NCBI GenBank assembly: GCA_946530935.1
Contig: CAMNAJ010000002.1
Span: 1-48,269, forward strand
Direction of reading: 5' to 3'
DNA length: 48,269 nucleotides
DNA from: an uncultured Candidatus Saccharibacteria bacterium
Lineage (GTDB): Bacteria; Patescibacteriota; Saccharimonadia; Saccharimonadales; Saccharimonadaceae
Shown here: in pieces, positions 1-7,765 of the stretch
How positions within the stretch are numbered: the first letter of the stretch is position 1
Layout: each line of letters begins with the position of its first letter
The notes under the pieces: generated by a model
Databases searched by the model: none
Told to the model about the DNA's origin: nothing
Seen by the model: only the letters and a program-made list of their open reading frames with translations
Position numbers and translations under genes: made by a program

Positions 1-160
1 ACTCCCGCCGGAATCACCATGTTTACACGGGAAATTTTCAGAGGTAATTTGAAATCCCGTTATTTTATTGCATAATTTAACTTTATGAACCAAAGAATTG
101 GTGCGTTGGATTACCGTACGTGCCTTTTTATTGTTTATCAATGGCATTACGAAATAGGCA

Positions 161-196
161 AAATTGGTGCATATTTTATACGATGCACCAATTTTT
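161..196. terminator. AT-rich hairpin, probably a bidirectional terminator
   Basis: Twelve-base arms at 161-172 and 183-194 are perfect complements (AAATTGGTGCAT / ATGCACCAATTT). The plus side is followed by a T-rich tract and the minus side by TTTT. It lies just past the stop of the minus-strand gene that ends at 203, so it probably ends that cluster and any gene entering from the left. Positions 1-160 hold no ORF I can support. Confidence 0.6.
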
Positions 197-202
197 ATTT
201 CC

Positions 203-505
203 TTAGTAAATATAACAATCTTCTAAATCTTCATCGATTTCTAGAAGATTCTTACCATTAAAGCATGGGACTTTGAGTATTTCCTCCGGCGTTTTGGCAG
301 TGCCAATAACTACGCCATTGTCCGTACCCTTATTTTTGAAGAGCCAGATGCTAATTCCTGTTTCGATGTCGTGATTAAGCGAACATTCAATATCATTTTC
401 GAAACACTCAATGTTGTAGTGATCACCTTTGTAATCAAATGATATTTCGTGGTTAAGACTTAACGCCTCAATATATTCATTGGTATGATCGTAATGTCCG
501 GTCAT
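203..505 (-). CDS. Hypothetical 100-aa protein, last gene of the DUF4417 cluster
   Basis: I do not recognise a named family. The protein is small and acidic, begins MTGHYDHTNEYIEALSLNHE and ends in a run of Glu/Asp (LLEIDEDLEDCYIY). It has no signal peptide or membrane segment. Its ATG overlaps the stop of the upstream gene by 4 nt (ATGA), so translation is probably coupled to the 132-aa protein. The terminator hairpin at 161-196 follows. Small proteins of this look occur in Firmicutes accessory DNA (from memory), so horizontal acquisition with its two neighbours is plausible. The ORF itself is likely real because of the overlap; its function is unknown. Confidence 0.6.
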   Translation of the reverse strand: MTGHYDHTNEYIEALSLNHEISFDYKGDHYNIECFENDIECSLNHDIETGISIWLFKNKGTDNGVVIGTAKTPEEILKVPCFNGKNLLEIDEDLEDCYIY

Positions 506-900
506 AGGTTTATTCCTTTCAAAAATTTCTTGTATTTATTATATAACTTTTCATCAATAATGCGATTCTTGTCATACGCTATGACGTCTGGGTCGGCTTG
601 ACGGGACCCATTAGAAAGATAACGATGGATATGTAGGCTTAGTACGTGCCTATGCCCGTGGTATTCAATGTCGAATAGCGGCTTTCTATCCTCACCATAC
701 TGACGATATTGCCTAAAACTACCATCTTTATTTAGACGGATATACGCTATCCCTGGCGTATTTGAACGCGGCGGCAATGACGATCTTTCGGATTTATTGA
801 TTTTTTCTAAGACCTTGATGCCATACATTTTCTTGCCGGTATCTTCCCACCCTTGTTCCGAGAACCCCCCTGTTTCAAGGAACGCACCTGTACTACCCAC
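502..900 (-). CDS. Hypothetical 132-aa protein starting GAFLETGGFSEQGW
   Basis: The start is GTG at 900, overlapping the end of the DUF4417 gene by 8 nt. The sequence has a glycine-rich opening (STGAFLETGGFSEQ), a central SNTPGIAYIRL strand, QYRQYGEDRKPLFDIEYHGH, and a C-terminal NKYKKFLKG. From memory, this arrangement recurs as a stand-alone or C-terminal domain in Gram-positive phage-associated proteins; I cannot name a Pfam family. There is no signal peptide or membrane segment. Its place between DUF4417 and an acidic small protein, with overlaps on both sides, shows a tight three-gene operon. No function is proposed. Confidence 0.6.
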   Translation of the reverse strand: MGSTGAFLETGGFSEQGWEDTGKKMYGIKVLEKINKSERSSLPPRSNTPGIAYIRLNKDGSFRQYRQYGEDRKPLFDIEYHGHRHVLSLHIHRYLSNGSRQADPDVIAYDKNRIIDEKLYNKYKKFLKGINL

Positions 901-1540
901 GGTGAATCCTTTCGCTGAGTCTCTGGGAAAAGTTTTTATAGTATACGATATTATCGTATAATTCGTCTAATTCCGGAACCGGACCTCCACAAATGATAAG
1001 ATGGGTAGGATGAAGCTCGTCTTGAAGAATAATGGCCCCATCGATAAATGTTTCATGGCTAACAAAATTCATCATCGAGCCGTTCGTTGAAATAGCAATT
1101 GAGGAATGTTTTGGTAGGCCTTCCAGACACCAATCAAAATCGTCTAGATAAGCGTAGGATGCAACTGGAATCACATCAATGCCGTTTTTCTGAAAACAAT
1201 AATCAATAGTGCGGTTACGTCCTACGTTATATTTTCTTTCGTATCGGCTCATATTCCGGTAGGCTGAAAAATCCGTACCAATCACACATCTAGCCATGCG
1301 ATAGTACGGAAGATACTTATAAAAATTATTATAGATTCGTTCAAAGTGATCATCCGGTGAAAAATGATCAACTCCAAAATTCTCGCGGTCTTTACGAGCT
1401 AAAAACTCGCCGACTGAAATCACATTGACTGGTAATGCCTGCGTGGGCTTAATTAGCGGGTACATTTCTCTCCCGACCAATTCCGCTCCGTCTAAATAGT
1501 TGATGATGCGAGCTTCGCGCTCATTATAAGAATTTGGCAT
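893..1540 (-). CDS. DUF4417-family protein
   Basis: 215 aa. Recognisable DUF4417 features are the GTDFSAYRNMSRYERKYNVGRNR stretch near the middle, then GIDVIPVASYAYLDDFDWCLEGLPKHSSIAISTNG, and a C-terminal THLIICGGPVPELDEL strand. The family has no established biochemical role and is common in Firmicutes, Actinobacteria and their phages. The start is well supported: AGGAGG lies about 5 nt before the ATG. It is the first gene of a three-gene minus-strand operon with overlapping ends. The isolated position at an accessory edge and the Gram-positive and phage distribution suggest transfer; this is inference. Confidence 0.65.
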   Translation of the reverse strand: MPNSYNEREARIINYLDGAELVGREMYPLIKPTQALPVNVISVGEFLARKDRENFGVDHFSPDDHFERIYNNFYKYLPYYRMARCVIGTDFSAYRNMSRYERKYNVGRNRTIDYCFQKNGIDVIPVASYAYLDDFDWCLEGLPKHSSIAISTNGSMMNFVSHETFIDGAIILQDELHPTHLIICGGPVPELDELYDNIVYYKNFSQRLSERIHRG

Positions 1541-1590
1541 CTAGCCTCCTTTCTTTATTTTTATTATTCAGGAGACTAACCCGCTCAAGT

Positions 1591-1619
1591 TTGTAAATAT
1601 CATCAACATCGTGTATAAT
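1591..1619 (+). promoter_or_regulatory. Sigma-A type promoter TTGTAA-17-TATAAT
   Basis: TTGTAA at 1591-1596, a 17-nt spacer, and a consensus TATAAT at 1614-1619. Predicted start near 1626. The next terminator is only about 70 nt downstream, and no ORF with a start signal lies between. Confidence 0.55.
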
Positions 1620-1625
1620 ATCGAC

Positions 1626-1694
1626 ATACTCGAATACGGGTATAGTCGTTGCGCATTCGGCTCAGTTGCAATTGAATCCGAATGCGCATTTTTT
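1626..1694 (+). ncRNA. Candidate ~70-nt small RNA
   Basis: The predicted transcript runs from the 1591-1619 promoter to a hairpin with perfect 10-bp arms, GCGCATTCGG at 1651-1660 and CCGAATGCGC at 1678-1687, followed by a run of T at 1689-1694. No translatable ORF fits inside. It sits divergently upstream of the DUF4417 operon and could be antisense to part of that operon's promoter region. It may equally be a decayed gene that kept its promoter and terminator. Confidence 0.35.
1651..1694 (+). terminator. Rho-independent terminator, 10-bp stem
   Basis: GCGCATTCGG and CCGAATGCGC form the stem with a 17-nt loop; six T residues follow at 1689-1694. Confidence 0.65.
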
Positions 1695-1910
1695 AACTCC
1701 GCACTCTGCATACATGTACTACAGATAAAACAACACTGGGAGAAAAGTAACACTTTTGCCCACCAGTGTTTTGCGCGTTATTATTGGCCATGAAGGTTTT
1801 TATATATTATTATTGCGGCAATTTCTCGCCGCTATACCTCCATTCCACGATAATCATAGCACATAATAAAGTTTTCCACAAGACGATATCGCTTAAAATT
1901 TTGCTGATTA

Positions 1911-1945
1911 AAAAACTACCGAGTGTGTCATTTTATACTCGGTAG
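1911..1945 (-). terminator. Minus-strand terminator
   Basis: Nine-bp arms at 1916-1924 and 1937-1945 (CTACCGAGT / ACTCGGTAG), followed on the minus strand by six T residues. It may be a second stop for read-through from the surface-protein gene. Confidence 0.6.
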
Positions 1946-2032
1946 ATGATTTAACTAAAATAGCCTTTACTCGGCAAACTTAAGCGTTTTATTCCGTATC
2001 ACTGGTGACGTGCCATCACAAGATTTCGAATT

Positions 2033-2060
2033 AAAAAGGCAACAATTTGTTGCCTTTTTT
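2033..2060 (-). terminator. Terminator of the BspA-like gene
   Basis: A near-perfect AAAAAGGCAACAA / TTGTTGCCTTTTTT hairpin with T-tracts on both strands. It lies about 90 nt past the stop codon of the surface-protein gene and is probably bidirectional. Confidence 0.7.
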
Positions 2061-2150
2061 GAGAAATCGCAGGCGATTCTTAGCACGCGAAGCGTGCGTC
2101 TATTACTAAATTCGCTCTCCGAAGGCGAATAACGAGCGTTAGCGAGCTAA
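2061..2150. repeat. Cluster of short GC-rich palindromes
   Basis: Consecutive inverted repeats with 6-bp stems and 2-9 nt loops: AATCGC/GCGATT, GCACGC-GAA-GCGTGC, ATTCGC/GCGAAT and GTTAGC-GA-GCTAAC. The last one contains the stop codon of the BspA-like gene. A similar CGCTTCG-CTC-CGAAGCG palindrome lies at 36516-36532 behind tRNA-Asn. They lack T-tracts and so are not ordinary terminators; they look REP-like. Confidence 0.45.
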
Positions 2151-4126
2151 CTTCCGTTTGGATCCAATGTAAAGTAGAACCCATTTAGCGGATTGGCGGC
2201 CACAATATCAGCGGTTTTACCGTGAATTTCCGTGGTTGAGTTTGCTACACCATTACCATTGGTTGGTGGAATAATAATCGCGAAGATTGGCGATCCATCG
2301 CCACAGTATTGGAACATATTCGTGATAGTTTCAACGGCAGACATATCCCAGCCAGCAATGCTGAGGTAGAATTCGGATGCCCAATACGTGCCAGTATAGG
2401 CAAAAGCATTGGTAGTATTAGTCACATGTGAAGTGTCCCAGCCGGAGAGGTCAATGTAAACCTTGCCAGGGACGCGACGGGCGGTCATATACATTATTTG
2501 TGAAACATTCTCTAGACTCGTAGTGGTCCAGTTTGAAAGGTCTAGATGGAAATTGTCGGCATAATAGGCGACGTTTGCAAACATGTTTGACATGGATGTC
2601 ACACTATGGACATCTAGGTCTTCAATACCCGTAATAATAACTTGGGCTGCGTTATACCCGAAATTATTAAACATAGAAGCCATGGTGCCAACTTTCCCAG
2701 TGTCGAAGCTTGAGACATTTACTGATACTCTGCCTTTAGCGTTGTAGCCAACATTACTAAACATATTAGACATGCTTTCTACACTGGAAGTATCAAAATT
2801 AGTTAGATTTAACGAAAAATCGGTAGTAACATTATACCCGGCATTACTAAACATTAAGGCCATACTATTCACTCTCTCAGTATTAAAACCTTCAATCCCT
2901 TTGATCTGCCAAGAAGAAGCATTGCGGCCGGCTGAGCTAAACATAGAGTTCATTTTTTCTACTTTTGCAGTGTCCCAACCGGTGAGATCTAACACAAAGC
3001 TCCCGGTAGCGCTATACGCAAGACCAGTAAACATAGATTGCATGGTTGTAACTTTTGATGTATCCCAATCACTAAGCCCCTCAATTGTTACACTTGAAGC
3101 ACCGCGTCCAAAATACCCAAACACAAAAGACATATCCTCTACGTTTGACGTATCCCAATTAGAAACATCTAGGGATAGTGCGGTGGTAACATTGTAACCC
3201 GCAAAATAAAACATTCTGCTCATATTGGTTACATTGTTCATATATAAGCCATCTAAATCAAATGAGTCACAGTTCCTAAGAAAATAAAACCAATAACTGG
3301 TAGACCTTGGCGCTACAGTTCCGTCTACTACTACACTAGTGATTTGGTCGCGCGTTTCACTCCAAGGAACATCGGCCGCCTTGGCGTATCCTTCCATCGG
3401 TATTTCGCCACTTAAGACCGCACCAGAAGCCGGCTCAGCATCACTAATCGTCAGCGTGTAGTTGTTTTCTTCGCCGGTCATGGCGTAGTAAATATGCTCC
3501 GACGGGGCAGAAGCCTCTGGCTCCGTTTTAGATGCTGGGTGAACTATGATGTATTTTACTTTGCCAGTGTAAGTATCGGCGATTTGGTTTCTCGCAACAT
3601 ACGTTGCGTAAGTGGATTTGAACTGCGATCCGGAAACGTTGTCAGTGTTAGCGGCATACGACGCAACTTTGGTGTATACACTTGGCACTACGTGGTAAGC
3701 ATTAAAGCCAGTAGTGAGAGTAGGGGAATAAGTGCCAGAAACGGCGGTGAGCTTCATCGCCCAATTGGACACATTACCAGAGGTGGCAGTGCCGGTGGCG
3801 ATACTATTAGATGCGTCAAGCACGGCAGGGACCATAGTGGTATTACCATACGTATCATTACCGTATCCCACTGCATAGATAGCAAACCCGTCCTGGTCAT
3901 TACAAAAGACGTTAAAGGTGGTCTCACCGATGTTTTCTGCGTAGGTGCCTATTTCAACCGTAGCACTATGCTCGGAGCCAACAGTAGCAGACATAGAACA
4001 TGAAGTCGCGATGGAAACATTAATATTGTCGTCCGCATAGACGCTAGAACCACCGAAAAACAAAGCTGGCAAAAAGGCTGTAATTAGGCCTAATGCTCTT
4101 AGAAATTTGTTTTTCATTTTTGTCAT
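2147..4126 (-). CDS. Secreted BspA-type surface protein with DUF285 repeats
   Basis: 659 aa. A Sec signal peptide (about residues 1-31, ending VYA|DD) is followed by an N-terminal domain of about 180 residues (NVSIATSCSMSATVG..., with CNDQDGFAIYAVGYGNDTYG) of a type I associate with Saccharibacteria surface proteins. From about residue 280 the protein is a run of roughly 24-50 residue repeats of the DUF285/BspA leucine-rich type, e.g. SLDVSNWDTSNVEDMSFVF, DLTGWDTAKVEKMNSMF, NLTNFDTSSVESMSNMF, DLSGWDTSHVTNTTNAF. Such repeats mediate adhesion in other bacteria. No sortase motif or C-terminal membrane anchor is present: the ORF stops right after FTLDPNGS, inside a palindrome, so the C-terminus may be truncated. 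A TTGAAA-16-TACTAT promoter lies about 30-60 nt upstream. Confidence 0.85.
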   Translation of the reverse strand: MTKMKNKFLRALGLITAFLPALFFGGSSVYADDNINVSIATSCSMSATVGSEHSATVEIGTYAENIGETTFNVFCNDQDGFAIYAVGYGNDTYGNTTMVPAVLDASNSIATGTATSGNVSNWAMKLTAVSGTYSPTLTTGFNAYHVVPSVYTKVASYAANTDNVSGSQFKSTYATYVARNQIADTYTGKVKYIIVHPASKTEPEASAPSEHIYYAMTGEENNYTLTISDAEPASGAVLSGEIPMEGYAKAADVPWSETRDQITSVVVDGTVAPRSTSYWFYFLRNCDSFDLDGLYMNNVTNMSRMFYFAGYNVTTALSLDVSNWDTSNVEDMSFVFGYFGRGASSVTIEGLSDWDTSKVTTMQSMFTGLAYSATGSFVLDLTGWDTAKVEKMNSMFSSAGRNASSWQIKGIEGFNTERVNSMALMFSNAGYNVTTDFSLNLTNFDTSSVESMSNMFSNVGYNAKGRVSVNVSSFDTGKVGTMASMFNNFGYNAAQVIITGIEDLDVHSVTSMSNMFANVAYYADNFHLDLSNWTTTSLENVSQIMYMTARRVPGKVYIDLSGWDTSHVTNTTNAFAYTGTYWASEFYLSIAGWDMSAVETITNMFQYCGDGSPIFAIIIPPTNGNGVANSTTEIHGKTADIVAANPLNGFYFTLDPNGS

Positions 4127-4185
4127 GGCCTTTATGATTTTATAGTAGCAGAAAAACAGATTATTTCAAGATGTTTTTGCTTACA

Positions 4186-4213
4186 TTGACTTTTTTGCAT
4201 TTTGTGCTATAAT
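4186..4213 (+). promoter_or_regulatory. Promoter TTGACT-16-TATAAT for the zinc-ribbon gene
   Basis: TTGACT at 4186-4191, a 16-nt spacer and TATAAT at 4208-4213. The predicted start is near 4220, giving a leader of about 33 nt that contains a strong Shine-Dalgarno sequence. It is divergent from the surface-protein gene. Confidence 0.65.
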
Positions 4214-4252
4214 TATATGTGAAGTGTAGTCTTTTTTAGAGGAGGGGAGAAA

Positions 4253-4534
4253 ATGAGTATATTAGATTCGCTTCGTAGTTTAATCTTTAGGCCAAGAATC
4301 GCCAACTGCCCATCTTGCGGTTGCAAAGATATTACCGTTGAGGTATGGGAAGGTGAAGAAGATTGTTTCTTTGCTTGCATTTATTGTGAAGAGTGTGGCC
4401 GTGAGAGAATCACTTACAGTTTTGATGGAGAGGACGACGTCGTTCGTGAAATAATTTTTCGCTGGAATGACGAAGCTTCGTTTTGGAACTATCACGCTAA
4501 GCGTGGCAAAAAACATCATCGCCCTTGGTTCTAA
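4253..4534 (+). CDS. Small zinc-ribbon-like protein, unknown function
   Basis: 93 aa. A CPSCG pair near residues 19-23 and a CIYCEECG cluster near 43-50 form a plausible four-cysteine zinc ribbon. The rest is acidic with a basic tail (HAKRGKKHHRPWF). There is no signal peptide or membrane segment. The start is set by a very strong AGGAGGGG about 5 nt upstream of ATG. It is a single-gene unit with its own promoter and a GAAA-loop terminator directly after the stop. I do not recognise a named family; nucleic-acid binding is only a guess from the cysteine pattern. Confidence 0.65.
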   Translation: MSILDSLRSLIFRPRIANCPSCGCKDITVEVWEGEEDCFFACIYCEECGRERITYSFDGEDDVVREIIFRWNDEASFWNYHAKRGKKHHRPWF

Positions 4535-4543
4535 ATACCCCCT

Positions 4544-4568
4544 ACCGCCTTGAAAAAGGCGGTTTTTT
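4544..4568 (+). terminator. Terminator after the zinc-ribbon gene
   Basis: ACCGCCTT-GAAA-AAGGCGGT hairpin followed by TTTTTT. The -10 box of der starts only 5 nt later. Confidence 0.8.
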
Positions 4569-4585
4569 ATAGTATAATAATACTC

Positions 4586-5935
4586 ATGAAAAACCTTCCA
4601 ATCGTAGCATTAATTGGACAAACTAACGCTGGAAAATCGAGTATTTTAAACCGCATGGCGCACAAAAATATTGCAATTGTAGCCCGTGAAGCTGGCACTA
4701 CACGCGATAACGTCATGGCGAGAATCGATGAGCGTTTTATTTTGATTGATACGGCTGGCCTCAAAGACCCAACCGATGATTTCGAAGCTTCAATTCAAGA
4801 CCAGATTAATGACGCGATTGAAACAGCTGATATTATTTTAGTTACACTTGATTCGACTAAATATTTTGATCATAAAGATAGCAAAATCGCAAAAGACGCC
4901 CTCCGCTCGAAAAAAACAGTTTATCTTGTCCTAAACAAATGTGATCTTGGAGAATCTTTACCAATCACCGAGTTTAGAGCACTTGGCATCGCCCCAGAGA
5001 ATATCTTTTATGTTTCTGCTACTACTGGAGAGGGAATCAATAAGCTTCTAGCAGCGCTTCCTGCAGAGAGAGTACACGAAGAAAAAAGTGACAAAATCAA
5101 GCTCGCTTTAATTGGTCGCCCAAACGTAGGAAAATCCAGTTTATTTAATTCGCTCGGCAAAAAACAACAGGCAATTGTGAGCTCAAAACAGGGCACAACT
5201 CGCGATATTAACCGTGTAACCGTAAAATACAAGGGAAAAGAGCTTGAAATTCTTGATACAGCTGGACTCAGAAAGCCAGGTAAGCGCGAAGTTGGTATAG
5301 AGAAGTTTTCTGCTATTCGTACGCTGGCCGCAATTGAAGAGGCCGATGTCTGCGCTTTGCTAGTAGACGCCACGGAGCCACATTCAAAGCTTGATCAGTC
5401 GCTAGCTGGTCAAATTGTGGACGCTGGTAAGGGAATTATTATTGTAGTTACAAAATCTGATTTGCTTGATGAAGCAACACCGACCAATTACTTTGGTGAA
5501 GAAAACATCAAAAACCGTACGGCGGCCGATTTTCTAATTGATGGCTTGGAGCGTGATTTTAATTTTCTACCCTACGCGCCAGTACTTATTACTAGCTCAA
5601 AAACCGGTGATAACGTCACTCAACTATTTGAACTAGCAATGCAGGTAACAGAGAACCGTAAATCCGAGATTAAAACCTCAGAACTTAATAAGATTCTGAA
5701 TGAAGCTATTATTGAGCATGCACCAGCTGGACTTAAAAACACTCATCCAAAACCTAAATATATTGTCCAAACTGATACTTGCCCGCCTTGGTTTGTAGTG
5801 CACGGGCATGATCTCGAGCTTCTCCACTGGTCTTGGAAAAGGTTTCTAGAGCGGAAAATCCGCGAAAAGTATCCTTTTATTGGGACGCCAATCATGTTTT
5901 CGTTTCGAAATGACAAAAACGATGGTGAAAAATAG
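4586..5935 (+). CDS. der: Ribosome-assembly GTPase Der (EngA)
   Basis: 449 aa with the diagnostic tandem GTPase domains. The first G1 loop is GQTNAGKSS, with DTAGL as G3 and NKCD as G4. The second domain has GRPNVGKSS, DTAGLRKPGKRE and TKSD. A C-terminal KH-like domain ends in FSFRNDKND. Der acts in late 50S subunit maturation. The ATG at 4586 (MKNLPIVALIGQTNAG) is preferred over an upstream frame start because TATAAT (4573-4578) ends 7 nt before it, which predicts a leaderless or nearly leaderless mRNA; an upstream start would lie in the promoter and terminator. GQTN is a mild variant of the more usual GRPN in the first domain. Confidence 0.95.
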   Translation: MKNLPIVALIGQTNAGKSSILNRMAHKNIAIVAREAGTTRDNVMARIDERFILIDTAGLKDPTDDFEASIQDQINDAIETADIILVTLDSTKYFDHKDSKIAKDALRSKKTVYLVLNKCDLGESLPITEFRALGIAPENIFYVSATTGEGINKLLAALPAERVHEEKSDKIKLALIGRPNVGKSSLFNSLGKKQQAIVSSKQGTTRDINRVTVKYKGKELEILDTAGLRKPGKREVGIEKFSAIRTLAAIEEADVCALLVDATEPHSKLDQSLAGQIVDAGKGIIIVVTKSDLLDEATPTNYFGEENIKNRTAADFLIDGLERDFNFLPYAPVLITSSKTGDNVTQLFELAMQVTENRKSEIKTSELNKILNEAIIEHAPAGLKNTHPKPKYIVQTDTCPPWFVVHGHDLELLHWSWKRFLERKIREKYPFIGTPIMFSFRNDKNDGEK

Positions 5936-6045
5936 AGAAAAATGATAAAATAGGGTTAAGTGGGGGTAACTTAAAACGGAATAGGTTTTCTGGACGATAT
6001 AATTCCTATTTCGCGTTTTTGTACTTTAAAAAGGAGGTATTGTTT

Positions 6046-7683
6046 ATGGCGGAAAGACCCATCTATGTCCTAGATACCAACATTCTCGTAGATTATGTTG
6101 ATATCCTTCCTGGGAGTGGCGGGCGTCAGCCGGCCGAACCAACAATCGACCTCACGGAAGCACGAATCGTCATCCCATCCATAGTGGTACGCGAACTTTC
6201 AAGTTTCAAGAAAGAAAAGACTGACCGCGGAGTGGCTGCACGCATTGCGCTGAGAAGACTTAGAGATATGTCTGAAGACAAGCTCCGTACAATCGAGGAA
6301 AACTACAATCTTACCGTTCTGGCAACATTCAATGACGGTAAGCAGCAATTCTCGATTTTGCCGGTCCACAAAGATTTCCGGAAGTGTCTTCCTTTCCATC
6401 CTTCGGATACAGACAACGACGGACAAGTCATTCTGACTTGCATCGCAGCAGCGATGATCGATAATGGACTTAAAGTCGACGGGACTGAAGACAGAACCAC
6501 AATTCTTAATTCACATTTTGATAACGTGGTGCTGCTCACAAACGACAATGGCCTGGCAATCAGAGCGCGGCAAAGAGGCATCTCTACTAGCCGTTATGGC
6601 TACAAATACCCAGAAGCGTATACGGGCAGACGTGACATCGTGGTCCCAAAAGAGGTTTTTATGGAGTTTTTGGCCAACAGATTCGTGGAACGTGCGTTCT
6701 TCGAAGAAAAAATGCCGGCCGACACTCCGAAGCTTGTCGCCAACGAGTTCCTCGTAATGAGGCTCGAAGACGAGAATGACTACCCGCCCGGTTTCTATCC
6801 TAAAGAAGACCCGTATTTCACTTTTATTGGACGCTATGACGTCGATGATGACGGTATCGTACCACTGAAATACATCGGTAATTTTCCGATTGGTCTGGAT
6901 AATCCTGGGCAAGCGATTTACGCAGAATGTCTAAATAACCCACAGTTTTCGGCGGTGGTCTGCACCGGTCCGGCGGGATCGGGCAAAACCTATATGCCGA
7001 CAATTTACGGTTATATGGCTTGCAAAGACGGTCAATACATTGGCGTAACGGTCGTACCTTGTGAAAGCCGAAGCAACATCGGCGCTCTCCCTGGTGATCT
7101 GAACGAAAAGATGGACCCCGACGTGCAGCCTATCAAGAATGCTCTCAGAAACTTTCTTTTGAGCGAGAATCAAAAGCTCAGAAAAGAGCTTGAGAACGTG
7201 CGTAAATATGGCACTGGAAAAGCAGCGCGCGCCGCGTCGAAAGGATGCAAAAACAAAGGATGTTCCGACGATTCGGATGATGACGCTCCAGATAAACGTT
7301 CGATTAAAGTCCGGCTCAAGGAGCAGGTTGATTTGATTTGGGAAAATTGGTTTTCCAATATCCCGGTTGAATCGGCCCGTGGACGCGATTTCGCGTATGA
7401 GCTCGCGATTTATGACGAGGCGCAAGACCAAAATGCCACCCAAATGGACACTTTGATTAAACGTCTCGGCGCAGAGGGCAAAATCGTCATTACTGGCGAT
7501 GTGGAGCAGATTCACGCACCTTATTTGGATCGGGCTAATAACGGCCTGGTCTACGCGCAGAGGCTTCTACTCGGCAGTAGGCGAGTCGCTCAGACTTGCT
7601 TTACTGAAGAAGAAGTCATCCGTCACCCGCTTATTAAGGAGATCGCTGGACGCCAAAAGGAAAAGAAAGCACCCCTGAAATAA
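6046..7683 (+). CDS. phoH: PIN-PhoH family ATPase (PhoH2-like)
   Basis: 545 aa. The N-terminal PIN domain (about 1-180) begins with the acidic strand YVLDTNILVDY. The C-terminal PhoH P-loop ATPase has Walker A GPAGSGKT at residues 308-315 and Walker B with D457-E458 (IYDEAQDQ). An Asp- and Lys-rich insert of about 30 residues (KGCKNKGCSDDSDDDAPD) sits between them. PIN-PhoH (PhoH2) proteins are proposed RNA-unwinding ribonucleases. The start at 6046 is fixed by AAGGAGGT at 6031-6038; an in-frame ATG 27 nt upstream precedes the Shine-Dalgarno and is rejected. The gene looks more GC-rich than der or pth, and it carries an SD leader unlike its leaderless neighbours. Confidence 0.9.
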   Translation: MAERPIYVLDTNILVDYVDILPGSGGRQPAEPTIDLTEARIVIPSIVVRELSSFKKEKTDRGVAARIALRRLRDMSEDKLRTIEENYNLTVLATFNDGKQQFSILPVHKDFRKCLPFHPSDTDNDGQVILTCIAAAMIDNGLKVDGTEDRTTILNSHFDNVVLLTNDNGLAIRARQRGISTSRYGYKYPEAYTGRRDIVVPKEVFMEFLANRFVERAFFEEKMPADTPKLVANEFLVMRLEDENDYPPGFYPKEDPYFTFIGRYDVDDDGIVPLKYIGNFPIGLDNPGQAIYAECLNNPQFSAVVCTGPAGSGKTYMPTIYGYMACKDGQYIGVTVVPCESRSNIGALPGDLNEKMDPDVQPIKNALRNFLLSENQKLRKELENVRKYGTGKAARAASKGCKNKGCSDDSDDDAPDKRSIKVRLKEQVDLIWENWFSNIPVESARGRDFAYELAIYDEAQDQNATQMDTLIKRLGAEGKIVITGDVEQIHAPYLDRANNGLVYAQRLLLGSRRVAQTCFTEEEVIRHPLIKEIAGRQKEKKAPLK

Positions 7684-7723
7684 GCCAGCACACTACCCCC
7701 ATTTCACCTACTGGTGAGAAAGC

Positions 7724-7749
7724 GCCTCGCTTCACGCGGGGCCTTTTTT
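7724..7749 (+). terminator. Terminator between phoH and pth
   Basis: GCCTCGC at 7724-7730 pairs with GCGGGGC at 7736-7742 (one G-U pair), followed by TTTTTT at 7744-7749. The pth -10 box follows within 5 nt. Confidence 0.7.
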
Positions 7750-7765
7750 ATGGTATAATATTTTT

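Larger units (their letters stand above)
1541..2146. other. Noncoding stretch between DUF4417 cluster and surface-protein gene
   Basis: No ORF here has a credible start site. From left to right it holds the Shine-Dalgarno leader of the DUF4417 operon, a plus-strand promoter and terminator pair (1591-1694), a second hairpin with 8-bp arms at 1732-1739 and 1763-1770, a GTTTTCCACAA motif at 1871-1881, two minus-strand terminators (1911-1945 and 2033-2060), and a run of GC-rich palindromes (2061-2150). On the minus strand TTGTGG, 17 nt, TATGAT at about 1856-1884 could start a short RNA ending at the 1732-1770 hairpin; this is weak. Confidence 0.6.

Noticed and set aside
1568-1793. Two ORFs of about 60 codons on opposite strands
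   Set aside because: Both run through the promoter and hairpin at 1591-1694 and lack Shine-Dalgarno or leaderless spacing.
2772-4003. Plus-strand ORFs of 141 and 169 codons opposite the surface-protein gene
   Set aside because: They are antisense shadows of the repeat-rich BspA-type gene, with no start signals and no protein-like family pattern.
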